From the NCBI GenBank assembly GCA_014529385.2, contig CM043957.1, positions 69,741,503-69,805,502 on the forward strand: a stretch of DNA of 64,000 nt, given 5' to 3'. This DNA comes from Adiantum capillus-veneris. Taxonomy: Eukaryota; Streptophyta; Polypodiopsida; Polypodiales; Pteridaceae. The notes beneath the pieces were generated by a model, which was not told where the DNA came from, searched no databases, and worked only from the letters and a program-made list of their open reading frames with translations. Made by a program: the position numbers and the translations under genes. Positions 41,668-53,081 of this stretch are shown here, piece after piece. Position 1 is the stretch's first letter, and each line of letters starts with the position of its first letter.

Positions 41668-42181
41668 AATACACAAATATGGGCTGAACGCACACGTTCG
41701 AGAGTGAAGCAGTTTGATGGCACTCCTATCCCCACCTCCCCCACTCATCCTCAGGACTAAGTGGCACCCCATTGCCTGTTCCCCTTCCTCTAAGCCGGCA
41801 CTGGCACCCGCTTGAGTCGTCTTGACGTTATGGCTGGTCACCACTTCGCTCCCAAGCTGCTGCCACGTGGAATGACTGAAAAGCCTTCTCCATAATATGG
41901 TCACAACACCCACACCCAATAAGCCTAGCCTAGTCACCTACACGCAGAGCCAATAGCTGACCTGGCATGCCATGCCAAGATCAAGATCCTGTAATCTTGA
42001 GAAGCACCTGATAGCGAGGGCATAAAGGGGCAACCCCGCCCTCCTGTAAGCAAGCCTTTCTTGACCCGTAAAGGACTTCACATTGGTGGAGTTGATGGGC
42101 AATATCTTGGCCCTTATTCTTTCCCAGACTGTAGGTTCTTGCATTTCATAATGACCAGTTAGCTTCCCACAACCCTCAGCC
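41661..42181. other. No gene recognised upstream of the Ty3 gag
   Basis: This should hold the leader and perhaps part of the 5' LTR of the Ty3 element that starts coding at 42182. I cannot find an LTR border or a tRNA-Met primer site here. GGTGGAGTTGATGGGC (42094-42109) might be a different primer site, but this is a guess. Confidence 0.4.
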
Positions 42182-43162
42182 ATGAGTCGATCTGCATCAC
42201 CTAAACACAACCCCAACTCTCCACGGTACGAGGATGCTTCAATGCATCCTGAATTTTCCCAGGAATCTGCTCATGCACACCTCAAACACATGTTCTCAGC
42301 CATCTCTAACATTCTCCTGCAAGTCAATCATACTCACCAATCGCTAATAGGTTTCCTCTCTGCGCAACAAACACAAGCAAAGCATACAGATTCAAAGGTG
42401 CGGCCACGACCATTCTCTGGTCTCCCCTCAGAAGACGTCCTCACATGGCTGGACCATTTTGAGAATGTGGCAGGCTACCACAATTGGGATAACGAATGCA
42501 GGGCTCACGAACTCCGCACAGTGCTAGAGGGCGTGGCAGCCGCATGGTTCGTGCAACAAGGTGAAAATGTTAAGCATAGTTGGTCTTTACTTAAACAACT
42601 CCTGCTTCAGAGCTTCGCACATCAAAATGTTACACAAACCGCATTACAACAACTTAATTCTTTGCGTCAACAACATACTGAACCAGTGGCCCACTTTGCA
42701 GTCAAATTAAATCAACTGTTTTTATGTGCTGATCCATCTATGTCTGAAGAAATGAAGCTCTATTTCCTTTGGCCTTGTCTTCAACATGATATTTCACGTC
42801 GGGTGTGCGACCAAGGACCCTTGTCCTTTCATGAAGCCATTCAAATTGCACAACGACTTGAGGGTAGCATGAATTCAGATTTGCCTGCACCAATACCCCC
42901 TCTTCCCCAGGGTCTTATCTCTGCCTCCCCTCCTGCTCCTACCCACCCCACACCTATGGATATTGATGTGCAGAATGTTCAAAATACCTCCCGTCGAGCA
43001 CTCCCAGCACGTGACGCTCAAGGCCGTCCCAAATGCTTCTATTGCAACATGTACGAGCATGTGCGTCGACATTGTCGGAGGCTACAAGCACGACAAGTTC
43101 AAAATACACAAATCCAAGTCTCTGACGCTGCCACATTAGCAGCTCTTCCGGAAAACTTCTAA
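42182..43162 (+). CDS. Ty3 element gag, intact ORF
   Basis: A single open frame of 326 codons starts MSRSASPKHN. The retrotransposon gag core spans about residues 70-230 (FSGLPSEDVLTWLDHFENVA, AAAWFVQQ, LKQLLLQSFAH, LRQQHTEPVAHFAVKLNQL), then a Pro-rich stretch and one zinc knuckle CFYCNMYEHVRRHC (residues about 286-299). It ends PENF. Gag builds the cytoplasmic particle. It is the only undamaged element gene in the window, followed directly by a damaged protease. The element belongs to a non-chromodomain-looking Ty3 lineage, but its C-terminus is missing so this is not certain. Confidence 0.85.
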   Translation: MSRSASPKHNPNSPRYEDASMHPEFSQESAHAHLKHMFSAISNILLQVNHTHQSLIGFLSAQQTQAKHTDSKVRPRPFSGLPSEDVLTWLDHFENVAGYHNWDNECRAHELRTVLEGVAAAWFVQQGENVKHSWSLLKQLLLQSFAHQNVTQTALQQLNSLRQQHTEPVAHFAVKLNQLFLCADPSMSEEMKLYFLWPCLQHDISRRVCDQGPLSFHEAIQIAQRLEGSMNSDLPAPIPPLPQGLISASPPAPTHPTPMDIDVQNVQNTSRRALPARDAQGRPKCFYCNMYEHVRRHCRRLQARQVQNTQIQVSDAATLAALPENF

Positions 43163-43750
43163 GCGAGTGGATGATGGAAGGAACCCATTCACATTTTCAA
43201 GCAACCGCACCTTCCGATCGTATGGTGTGCTCCACTGTGATTCAGCTAGAAAGCACATCTCATGAAGCACTACTTGATTCCGGCAGTACAATCTCATGCA
43301 TTAGTTAACCAATTAGGCCTCCCTACTTACACTTCTAGTCCAATTTCAGTCCTGTATGGGGACAATAAGGAGTTGTATCACTTACATACAGTCGCTTGTT
43401 TCACATTTCATATTGGATCATATGTTTTCAGCCACCATGAATTTTTTGTATTACCTAGACAACTATTTCCTATAACTTTAGGATGTGATTGGTTTGTGAA
43501 AACCAAGGCAAAGCTCAACTTTGCAACTCATGCTCTTATGTTGCCCCAGAAACTCCCTATCCCTTTCATGTACTCACAAGAAGGTCCAAAATTTGTCAAC
43601 ACTCTATTGTAGATACAACTTCACGCACCATAGATGTTCGACAAATTCTCTCACAATATCCAAACTTGTTGAAAAGGAACCCTCAGTCATCAGTCATCAA
43701 TTTGCCTATTTTCCATAGCATCTGCACTGGCAATCATCCCCCCAGTAAAG
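43163..43750 (+). pseudogene. Ty3 element protease
   Basis: LLDSGSTISCIS (about 43266-43305) supplies the aspartic protease triad, then a stop or frameshift leads to LVNQLGLPTYTSS and LFPITLGCDWFVKTKAKL (43262-43612), the second conserved block (LG.DW). A further frame change near 43560-43620 precedes the region leading to reverse transcriptase. The triad is intact but the polyprotein would not be made in one piece. Confidence 0.78.
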
Positions 43751-44900
43751 ATGGCTATTCGTAGACGCTCACCACGAGAAGTGGAGAACTTGAATACAGC
43801 TGTCAATGATATGCTTTTACAAGGAGTAATAGAACCATCATGCAGTGATTGGGCTTCTGAACCACATCTTGTCAAGAAAGATGATAACTCCTACAGATTT
43901 TGTGTGGATTTCAGACCTCTCAACAAAATCACACAGCATGATTTATACCCTCTCCAACGAATAGACGACCTTCTTGACCAGCTAGGTAAATCAAGGTACT
44001 TCACTTCTCTTGACCTTGCTTCGGGATATTGGCAAATTCCAGCTTTAGACCCTAAAGATGCACACAAGACCGCCTTTAGAACCCCAAGTGGTCTTTATCA
44101 GTTCACCCGAATGCCCTTTGGATTGATTGATGCAGGTAGCACCTTTCAGAGAACAGCTAACACCATTTTCCAAGATCTTATTCTGCAGAAAGTTATCTTG
44201 GTGTATTTAGACGACATTATTATACACACATCTACTTGGGAGGAACACATTAAAGTTTTGCAAGAGGTGTTAAACCGCATACAACGCTTCAACCTACAGC
44301 TTCAACTTCGCAAGTGTAAATGGGGTGCGACACGCCTCAAATTTTTGGGTTTTATCGTTTCAGGAGAAGGGATACAAATTGACCCTGCAAAGGTCTTTGC
44401 AATTCAATCTTACCCCCCACCATCTAATGTTAACAATCTGCAGAGTTTCTTAGGGATGGCAATGTTTTCTCTCAGGTTTGTCCCTCATCTAGCTCATATA
44501 ACCTTACCCTTGCGGCGTCTCCTTCAGAAGGGCATACCCTACTCTTGGGACCAGGTATGTCAAGAGAGCTTCACAAAACTCAAAGAATCCATACAACAAT
44601 CAGCCATGTTGTCCCATCCAGATTTCAGCAAACCTTTCTTACTACAAACTGATGCCTCTAATGTTGGATTGGGGGCAACTCTACTGCAGCAGGATACTGG
44701 CGGAAACTAGACTCCCATCTCTTTCATTAGCAGGACACTCACCAAACCGGAACTCAACTAATCAACAACAGAAAAAGAGTTATTGACTGTTGTTTGGGCA
44801 TTCGCCAAGTTTCATCCATACCTCCACGGCACTCAGGTGATTGTAGAGACTGATCACTAGCCCATAATTCCCCTTTTACAAAAAAGCCATCCCCCGGGTC
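43751..44900 (+). pseudogene. Ty3 element reverse transcriptase and first part of RNase H
   Basis: An open frame of 319 codons (43751-44710) has EVENLNTAVNDML, YRFCVDFRPLNKITQ, YFTSLDLASGYWQI, TAFRTPSGLYQFTRMPFGL, and the active site VILVYLDDIIIHTS (YLDD). LKFLGFIVSGEGI, FLGMAMFSLRF and KPFLLQTDASNVGLGA carry it into RNase H. A TAG at 44708-44710 and another TAA near 44760 interrupt RNase H, which continues TEKELLTVVWAFAKFH until the Copia-1 insertion at 44905. All reverse transcriptase motifs are well preserved. Confidence 0.9.
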
Positions 44901-44905
44901 GTTTG

Positions 44906-45097
44906 TGAAGGAGTACGAGCGGAAGTGCGACGCGAGAGAGAGTGCGAGAAGAAGAGCATGACGATATGGTGAACTCGCTCTACTGTAATGTGTAGAGCAT
45001 AGTGAGTTCTTATTAGGTTTTTACAAAAGAATATGTGTACATACCTGGCGGCCCGCCCACTTACCTGGGCGACCACATTGGGCTTTATACCCCAACA
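44906..45097 (-). repeat. Copia-1 3' LTR
   Basis: It starts TGAAGGAG and ends CCCCAACA, 192 bp, the same length as the 5' LTR. Confidence 0.93.
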
Positions 45098-45108
45098 ACC
45101 TCCCACTT
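45098..45108 (-). other. Copia-1 polypurine tract
   Basis: The - strand reads AAGTGGGAGGT just before the 3' LTR. Confidence 0.8.
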
Positions 45109-45186
45109 AAACTCCATTGTGGTACTTTAAGTGTGAGAGAAGCTACTATACAAGCTAATATACAAGAGATGTAGAGAAGTGATGTA

Positions 45187-47460
45187 CTACCCTACACCTA
45201 ACTGCTTGCGAAAATGCGCAAAGCTCTCTGAGGGAAGTCCTTTTGTAAGTAGATCAGCAGGATTTTCTGTGTGAACTTTGACAAGTTGAAGTTGCTTATC
45301 CTCGAGCATTTCCCTGATGAAATGATACTTCACATCCACATGCTTTGTCTTTGAGTGATAAACTGGATTGCGAGCCAATTGTATAGCACTTTGACTATCA
45401 CAATATAACACAGGCATCTCTTCTTTGATTCCCAAATCTGTTACTAGTCGATTAAGCCAAATTGATTCTTTGCATGCCTCTGATGCTGCAACATATTCAG
45501 CCTCTGTAGTAGACTGAGTAACACAATCTTGTAATCTAGAACGCCATGATACTGCTCCACCAGCCAATGTAAAGACATACCCGACGTAGACCTTCGGTTG
45601 TCTAAGTCACCTGCATAATCTGAGTCTGTAAAACCCTTTACACTTAGCTCCTGACTCCCATAGCATGTGCGCATACTCTTTGTAGCTTTCAGGTATCTCA
45701 ATATTCCTTTCACTGCCTCCCAATGTTTCTTGCCTGGGTTTGACATGTATCGACTTACTACTCCCACTGCAAATGCAATGTCTGGGCGAGTAGCAATCAT
45801 TGCATACATCAAACTACCCACTGCAGACGCATATGGAATCTTATCCATTTCAGCATGTTCTTCCTCAGACACCAGACAATCTTGTTTGCTAAGTTTCACA
45901 TATGGTGGCAATGAAACACTCAATGCCTTTCCCTTCTCCATATTGAAACGTTGCAAAACCTTGTCAATATACTCTGTTTGAGATAACCAAATCAACTTCT
46001 TTGATCTGTCTCTTTCAATGCGCATACCAAGTATATGACTTGCCTCACCCATGTCTTTCATGTCAAACGATTTTGCCATCTTTGACTTCAAAGCTGAAAT
46101 TTCTTCCAAGTGCTTGCCAGCAATCAACATGTCATCCACATACAAAATAAGGATCAGCCAACTGCCATCCTTAGCCTTGTTTGTATATAGACAGTGATCG
46201 AACTCACTACGTTTGTAGCCTTGAGAAAGCATAAACTTGTGGAACTTATGGTACCATGCCCTCGGTGATTGTTTTAAGCCATAAAGACTCTTTAACAACT
46301 GGCATACCAAATCTTCCTTTCCTTTCTCAACAAACCCTTCTGGCTGCTGCATGTAAATTTCCACATCTAAATCACCATGCAAGAACGCTATCTTGACATC
46401 CATTTGGTGCAACACCAAATCTAATATGGCAACCAATGCAAGAAAGCATCTCAATGTAGTCATCTTGACCACCGGAGAGAAGACTTCATCAAAGTCAATG
46501 CCTTGTTCTTGCTTAAAGCCCTTGGCAACAAGCCTTGCTTTGTACTTTGGCTGACTATCATGAGCGGTGATCTTATACCTGTAAACCCATTTACAAGGTA
46601 GAGCCTTTTTGCCCTGTGGTAATTTAACTAGCTTCCATGTCTGGTTTTTATGCAGAGCTGTCATCTCTGACTGCATGGCCAATTGCCAATTCCCGGAGTC
46701 CTTCATTTGCACTCCTTCCTTGTAACATGAAGGCTCATTGCAATTAGTCAACATGACATAGTTCATAGATGGAACAAACCTATCAGGAGGTCGCGTGATA
46801 CGTCCAGATCTACGCACAATAGGTGGCTCAGGCTTAGCCACAACCTGTGGTTCCACTCTATCCTGTCCTTGCTCCTCTTGAGCCCTGACATTTTGTCTTG
46901 CACGTGCAGGTCTATCTTCTTGGAAGACAACTCTTCTAATCTCCTCAACCCTCTCTGATTTAGAATGATATTTGGCTTCATTAAAGTGAACATCATTGCT
47001 GCGGATAACCTTTCTGGATTCGGGATCCCAAAGTCTGTACCCCATCTCACCAGAATTACCATAGCCTAGAAAGATGCACTTTCTACTCTTTGGCTCTAGT
47101 TTGTTCCTAAATTCCTTTGGAACATGAGTATATGCCTCATAGCCAAAGACTCTGAGATGCTTGTATGAGGGCATTTTGCCTGACCATACCATCTCTGCCA
47201 CTGAATCCTTCTGCAAAACCTTGCTAGGAGATCTATTTATGAGATGAACAGCTGTTGATATAGCTTCAGCCCAAAACCCATTTGGCAGTTGTGCATTAGA
47301 CAACATACTTCTGAACTTCTCTTGTATGGTCCTATTCATCCTCTCAGCAACACCATTTTGAGGAGGATTGTAAGGAGCAGTAAGTTCACATTTTATACCT
47401 TTTGACTCACAAAAGTCCTGAAAGGCCTTTGAAACATACTCTCCACCATTGTCAGTGCGT
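45187..47460 (-). pseudogene. Copia-1 integrase end, reverse transcriptase and RNase H
   Basis: An open frame 45444-47339 (631 codons), extended upstream by LRTDNGGEYVS (second integrase Asp) and NGVAERMNRTI (integrase Glu), runs into ALPCKWVYRYKI, KARLVAKGF, DFDEVFSPVVKMTTLR, VHQMDVKIAFLHGDL-like reverse transcriptase with active site ILYVDDMLIAG. RNase H shows GFTDSDYAGD. A one-base loss near 45585 shifts the frame; RNase H then continues TEAEYVAASEACKE and ends in 45187-45567. The parts upstream of the TGA at 47461-47463 are in 47463-49163. Confidence 0.92.
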
Positions 47461-47462
47461 AA

Positions 47463-49163
47463 TCATTTAAGCTTCTTGCCACTCTGATTCTCCACAAGTG
47501 TCACAAACGTTTTGAAAACACTAAACGCTTCATCCTTGTGCTTGAGAAAGTAAACCCATACTTTCCTCGAGTAATCATCTATAAATGTCATAAAGTAAGA
47601 AGCTCCCCCTAGAGATAGGTTAGGCATAGGTCCACACAAATCACTATGAACAAGTGCCAACTGTGTATCTCTTTTACTGCTTCTATGCTTATGTGGCTGC
47701 TGTGTTTGCTTACCATACAGACAATGTTCACAGAATTCAAAATCATTGAATGACAAGCCAGGCAAATAACCAGAACGAGACAATATTTCCATTCCCTTCT
47801 TGGACATATGTACTAACCGGCTATGCCACAAAGAAACGTTCGGCTGCTCGGTTACATTGATTACATTTTTAGAGACATTTGATACATAAATCATGTAAAG
47901 TCCTCCAGACTTTACTCCATGTGCTACTGTCATAGAACCCTTGGATATCTTCCACATGTTCTGTCCAAAAGTAGTGACGTAGCCAGCATCATCAAGTAAA
48001 CTTGTGCTGATCAAGCTCTTTGTAATTGCGGGAACATGTCTCACATTCTTCAGCGTGAAAGAAGAGCCATTCTGAAACTTCAATTGAACATCTCCAACAC
48101 CTAAGATCTCACATATCTGCCCATTGCCTAGCCGAACATGATCTTTAGTGGTCACATAAGAGGTAAACCACTCCTTGTTTGGAGACACATGAAGTGATGC
48201 CCCTGAGTCTATAATCCAGTCACTCAGTGCATTTCCATCAGATGCTGTAAGAAGAGCTGAGTCTATTGTATTCTTCAAGAAGTAGATGTCTCCTGACACT
48301 AGACTGTCATCCTCTGCAACAGTGTTTGTCACATTTATTTCTTGAATCTTCACTGAGGACTTGTTCTTCTCACCATGGTCTTCTGCTTTCTCTTTGCCTT
48401 TTTCTGCTTTCCATTCTATACAGTCTCTTTTCATGTGACCCTTCTTGCCACAATGGTAGCATTCTATGTCACTCTTGCCTTTAGCACTGCGGGACTTGCT
48501 ACGAGACTGATCCCTCTTTCCACCTTTGTACTTTTCTTTGGTCCTTCCCCTGACAACTAAGGCTGTTCCTTTGCCTTTGTCCATTGTCTTTCTGTCGGTT
48601 TCTTCAGTAAGCAGACTGCCTTCTACACCTGCTATGGTCAAACCATCTGGAGGTGCATAATTACTCAAAGCTGTGCGAAAAGTGTCCCAACTTTCCGGCA
48701 ATGTGATCAACAGGAACATAGCTCTAACAGGTTCATCAAACTTGACACCTTGAGCTGACAACTGACAGTAGATGGTGTTGAATTCATTCAGATGATTGGA
48801 CATAGGTGTCCCTTCTTTCATCTTCAAGTCAACAAGCTTCTTAAGCCAGTATACCTGTGAAGCTGTACTCTACTTCTCATAAAGATCACTCAGCTTTAAC
48901 CATGCTTGATAAGCCGACATCTTGTCTGCTACATTGAAGTAAACGCTTTCTGCCAAAGTCAGCATAATGGTAGAAAGTGCCAATTCATCCATTTCGCTCC
49001 ATTCATCTTCGTCCATATCTTTTGGTTTTATCCCCTTGAGCTTTATATGTTTTATCTGCTTGTTTTGTACCAACACATGCCAAATCTGCTTCTTCCACAA
49101 TGGGAAATTGGTTCCATCCAGCTTCTTGATATTGTAAAGAGCAGTGTCCTGTGATCCAGCCAT
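47463..49163 (-). pseudogene. Copia-1 gag, protease and integrase N-terminal half
   Basis: The start is ATG at 49163 (MAGSQDTALYNIKKLDGTNF), typical for copia gag. An in-frame TAG at about 48868 follows YEK; the frame continues to a second lesion, TGA at 47461-47463. Domains in order: gag, Lys-rich linker, zinc knuckle CYHCGKKGHMKRDC (about 48430-48470), protease WIIDSGASLHV (about 48190-48220), integrase zinc-binding HSRLVHM...CEHCLYGKQ (47720-47830), and LVHSDLCGPM with the first catalytic Asp (about 47630). Two point nonsense mutations are the only damage here, so it was recently active. Confidence 0.92.
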
Positions 49164-50235
49164 AGCTACGCTTCACAATAGTTTACTTTCCTGGGAAAAA
49201 TTCGGGAGAGTTTCCCCTGTAAACTGACCTCTAAACCAATATCAACCTGTGAAATGAACCAAGAAAGCTTCAGATTCTGCAGAAATTTCGGCAGAGTCTC
49301 CTTTGTAAAATGGCTCTGGTGTACTAAAAAAACAGACCAAAAAACAGCTCAAAAAACCACTGTCTCTCTAACACCGTAAGCTGTGGGTAAACCTATCCTG
49401 CACCTGTACTGTCTCTGACTGTCCTGTAAGCATAGACTGCGTCAATGCGTCAACAGCAGTAAAGCAAAGATGCAATCCCAATTGTCTAACCCACAGTCAA
49501 TACATCCTAGCTGCCTATCTAAGGGTGCTCGAGAGATCGCTCCAAGACCTGTATCACCGAAAGGATCTCAACATTCGAGAATCCCCCAGCTCAATAAAAC
49601 CTCACTCGACCCTCAACAAAGGCTGCAGTAAATCTGACAGTACATAGACTTCCCACAAAGTCATACATCCACAAATTTCCCACTATATGCTGTAACCGCT
49701 GTGGCGGTTGTTTGCTGCGTGACTCACAGCCAGCAAACCCTCAACAGAAATACATCATCTCTGACAATACATCCCATGTGGAAGTACCTGCAATGTCAGG
49801 ATGAAATCTGGAATATCAAGCAGCAAACACAAGCTACCTGATGAACTAGTGGATGTCGCCTACAATCTGTCTGTAGATGCGCCCGTGTCGTATGTGACAC
49901 GTCTCCAAGAACTGTGAGCCGTCCTTCGATGTGTAGACAGCCACAAATCAGCACTCTGGGAGTGCCGATATCCTCAGCACCTACAGTTGTAGGCCGAAAC
50001 CCCAAATTTGTAGAGTCGGATCTGCACCCGCCGAGACCTTGTAGTCGAAAATGGCCTGCGCAGAACTTGTCGAAGCCGAACGGTGGCCGAGATGACCTCA
50101 GAATGAAAATCTGAGAACACCAAGCCCTTCGAGCTGTCCCACAGGATTTGGGGCCGTGTCTTTGCCTGTCGAATCTCACTTCAATCTGAGCAGGTGACTC
50201 TGGCTACCTACAAATGGTGCCCCGAGCCTCGATCT
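49164..50235 (-). other. Copia-1 leader, no gene
   Basis: About 1.07 kb between primer site and gag start. It is long for a copia leader; two small ORFs (for example 49796-50179) carry nothing recognisable. Confidence 0.65.
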
Positions 50236-50249
50236 GAGCTCTGATACCA
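50236..50249 (-). other. Primer binding site, tRNA-iMet type (Copia-1)
   Basis: GAGCTCTGATACCA on + corresponds to TGGTATCAGAGCTC, two bases from the LTR start at 50252. Confidence 0.92.
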
Positions 50250-50251
50250 GT

Positions 50252-50443
50252 TGAAGGAGAACGAGCGGAAGTGCGATGCGAGAGAGAGTGTGAGAAGAAG
50301 AGCACGATGATATGGTAAACTCGCTCTACTGTAATGTGTAGAGCATAGTGAATTCTTATTAGGTTTTTACAAAAGAATATGTGTACATACCTGGCGGCCC
50401 ACCCACTTACCTGGGCGACCACATTGGGCTTTATACCCCAACA
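50252..50443 (-). repeat. Copia-1 5' LTR
   Basis: 192 bp, TGAAGGAGAACGAG...CCCCAACA, with about 8 substitutions against the 3' LTR. Confidence 0.93.
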
Positions 50444-50448
50444 GTTTG

Positions 50449-51415
50449 CTCCAATGGGTTCTAGCCCTCCAAGAATACAAGTTTCAAATTAGGTACAAAA
50501 AAGGATCCACCAACTTTCTTGCAGATGGCCTCTCTCGCTCTGAATTCCAACACGCACAAGTCACAAGTGTCGAAACTCCTATTTCCATCTCCCAGCTGCC
50601 CATTCTACAGCAAGCCGACCCAACAATCCAAGAAATCATTCATAATATCAGAAGTGACAAACCCACCCTCACAAACGGAGATTCATGCTCAGGGATAATT
50701 TGGTTTATTACATTCAACAGGGGCATCCTCCTTGACTTTATGTCCCACTCGCGTTACTGCAGCACTACATCCATCATTATCATGCCCACCCCCTATCAGG
50801 ACACCTCGCCTTTCACAAGCTTCTACAAAAGTTGCGACTCGCCCATTACTGGCCTAGGACATAACAGTCAATTTCAAAACAATTACAAGAGTGTGCAGTC
50901 TGCCAAGCAATTAAAAACCCACACCAGAAGGTTGGGTATTTGTCTCCCATTTCGGTCAGTGCCCCTTTCGAACTCGTTGGTTGGGATCTCATGGGTCCAT
51001 TCCCAACGACTGTTAATGGCAACAGGTATGTGTTGGTCATCACTGAATACCTCACACGATGGTGTGAGGTTCAAGCTCTACCCGATAGCTCGGCGTCCAC
51101 TGTCTCTCATGCACTACTGCATAATGTCATCTTCAAGCATGGATGCCCACAACAACTTTTATCCGATTAGGGGGCGCAATTCAAAAGTGATGTCATGCAG
51201 CTCTTGACCAAAAGTCTCGGTGTTGAGCAGCTATTCACATCCCCCTATCACCCACAAACAAATGGGCTCACCAAGCGCCTCAACAAAACACTGAAGCATA
51301 TGCTCGCCGCCTACATCAATCCGCTTCATCAGATCTGGGATCAGACTTTACCCTACATAGCCCACGCCTACAATACCTCAGTCCAAGCTTCAACTAAAGT
51401 TAGCCCTTTCCGCGC
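50449..51415 (+). pseudogene. Ty3 element RNase H end and integrase, interrupted
   Basis: The Ty3 frame resumes after Copia-1 with LQWVLALQEYKFQIRYKKG and FLADGLSRSEF. The integrase zinc-binding part is readable in shifted frames (HPLSGHL, CAVCQAIKNPH, about 50790-50930). The core has LVGWDLMGPF (first Asp), LLSD followed by a stop (second Asp, 51166-51173) and SPYHPQTNGLTKRLN, where the catalytic Glu is Lys. Sequence homologous to a - strand copia relic starts at about 51416, so the integrase tail is missing. Frameshifts near 50730 and 50870 add to the damage. Confidence 0.85.
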
Positions 51416-52487
51416 TTCCTTGGGTCATAAGTTTCCAAGTACTCACGAAAGTCTTGTAAGAGTTTCAATACAAGTGAACCGTCAGAAATAACTTCACTTG
51501 TAGAAATTAATTACTAATTTTTGTCCTTGATACCAATAAGAAAAGTGTCCATGTTATCATCCTCTTGCATAGTCTTTCAACTGCAGCTCTCTTAGAGCAA
51601 TTTAATTTTTGCCTCATTGTGAGTTGCATAAAGACAAGCTAGAGCATCCCTAGCTATTATATTGATTTTGTTGAGTGAATGTGAGGAGTAATAGAGCACT
51701 TTACATATAATGCAATCAATGCATGAGCTCACACATCTCTTATATCCTACCAAGATTGCTTAACCGTAGGCAAAACAACTCTAGCAACAACAGATATGCT
51801 AGAACTTGCAACATATGCAATAGAGCCTATATCCACACAAGGTAGACGTACATCAATGCCCTGCCCAACATTCTAGATACCCTTTGACACAAGAATGTGC
51901 TTCAGCATGTAAGCCCGCATTGGATAGTTATCCCCATCCAATTTGTCTTCAACAAAAAACATCTTGAAAACATCTATATTGTTGTCAGCCATGGCAAGTG
52001 ACTGCACCTAATGTGAAAACTACCTCAAAGGAGGAAAAAAAAGTAGGAATAACACATGATATACAACACAACCCAAAAAGGACTGTAAGGGACCTATTCT
52101 ACAAAATATTTCACTTATAAAAATTTAGCACAAAAGGACAAAATTGTTGTTGCAGTATTGATTGTAGTGGAAATGGTCCAAAATGATCCCAAATGGAAAA
52201 TTTCTTACAGAGTACTGCTTGTTGACACTCACCAAACCTTGCAAAAGTCTAAGAACTTGAGCAAATGAGTGTTGGCAATAGTCGAAGGAGGACGTGACCT
52301 GCTCTCATACAGATTGTTGGAATTAAGGTTGTAGGGATGCACACACATCTTGGAAAAGATGAAGAAGCTCAAGGCACACAAACAAAGAGCTCATTACCTA
52401 GTGTGCAAATAGAAAGATAAGTTACCCCTAGAGTGATGGGCTTATATACAATGCACAAGGATATAGAAATTAAATTATCCTCTAATT
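51416..52487 (-). pseudogene. Copia relic: gag, primer site and LTR of the Copia-2 family
   Basis: On - the relic starts at an ATG at 51992 (MADNNIDVFKMFFVEDKLDG), closely like the Copia-2 gag (MVDNNTDVFKMFVAAENRLDG). It continues with HALIALYVKCS, HNEAKIKLL, EDDNMDTFL and SEVISDGSLV down to CTTATGACCCAAGGAA at 51416, through at least five stops. To the right, 52315-52487 matches the Copia-2 LTR in reverse (ATTCCAACA end, GTGTGCCTTGAGCTTC), with a decayed primer site at 52302-52312. It is older than Copia-2. Its left end truncates the Ty3 integrase. Confidence 0.82.
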
Positions 52488-52714
52488 TGTTACCATATAC
52501 ATGTGGTTGTGATGTGTGTGAACACACTAGGACCGCTGGGGCATTTTTCCCCTCTTTAGGAGGTCTTTTCCCCCGTGCATTGTATATACACCCATCACAC
52601 TAGGGCTATCTATCTTTCCATTGCACACTAAGTAGCACAATCTCATTTGTGTGCCTTAAGCTTCCTTCATCTTCTCCAAGCTGTGTGCGTTTCTCTGGAA
52701 CCCTAATTCCAACA
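52488..52714 (+). repeat. Copia-2 5' LTR
   Basis: 227 bp, TGTTACCATATACATG...AATTCCAACA. TATATA near 52583-52590 may be the TATA element. Confidence 0.93.
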
Positions 52715-52716
52715 AT

Positions 52717-52728
52717 TGGTATCAGAGC
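52717..52728 (+). other. Primer binding site, tRNA-iMet type (Copia-2)
   Basis: TGGTATCAGAGC two bases after the LTR end. Confidence 0.95.
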
Positions 52729-53081
52729 AGGTTGCATCCTCTCGGGCTTAGTCGCCAGCAGCTCCAGCACATGCCTACTCACTTTCTCCAATTTCACTGA
52801 GGTTTGGCGAGCGTCGTAGGTCGACAAATATTTTGGGAAAGCTCGTAGAGCTTACTCTGCGTAGATTTTTGATTCGGGCTCATTTCGGCCTCCGTTTCCA
52901 CTACAGTCAAGTCTGCACAGGCAATTTTATCATTTTGTGCAAAATTTTTGACAGTGCCGTTTTCTACACAAAATGACAGGTCCCATTCAGTCTACTACAG
53001 GTTGTGCTATATAGCACGTGCTAGTCTCACTCAGATTCTCCTCATTTCGGGTAGTTTTCACATCAAGTGCATACGTTTTCC

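Larger units (their letters stand above)
44906..50443 (-). mobile_element. Copia-1: nearly complete Ty1/copia element (TSD GTTTG)
   Basis: LTRs of 192 bp each (44906-45097 and 50252-50443), a tRNA-Met primer site (50236-50249), a polypurine tract (45098-45108) and the exact TSD GTTTG (44901-44905 and 50444-50448). I count about 8 differences between the LTRs by eye (roughly 96% identity), so this is one of the younger insertions. Gag, protease, integrase, reverse transcriptase and RNase H lie in one polyprotein order on -, with three visible lesions. It sits inside the RNase H gene of the Ty3 element. Motifs suggest the Tork/Tnt1-like group, but I did not make a tree. Confidence 0.93.

Noticed and set aside
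45667-45981. ORFs on + within Copia-1 (also 48266-48560)
   Set aside because: Antisense shadows of the copia polyprotein.
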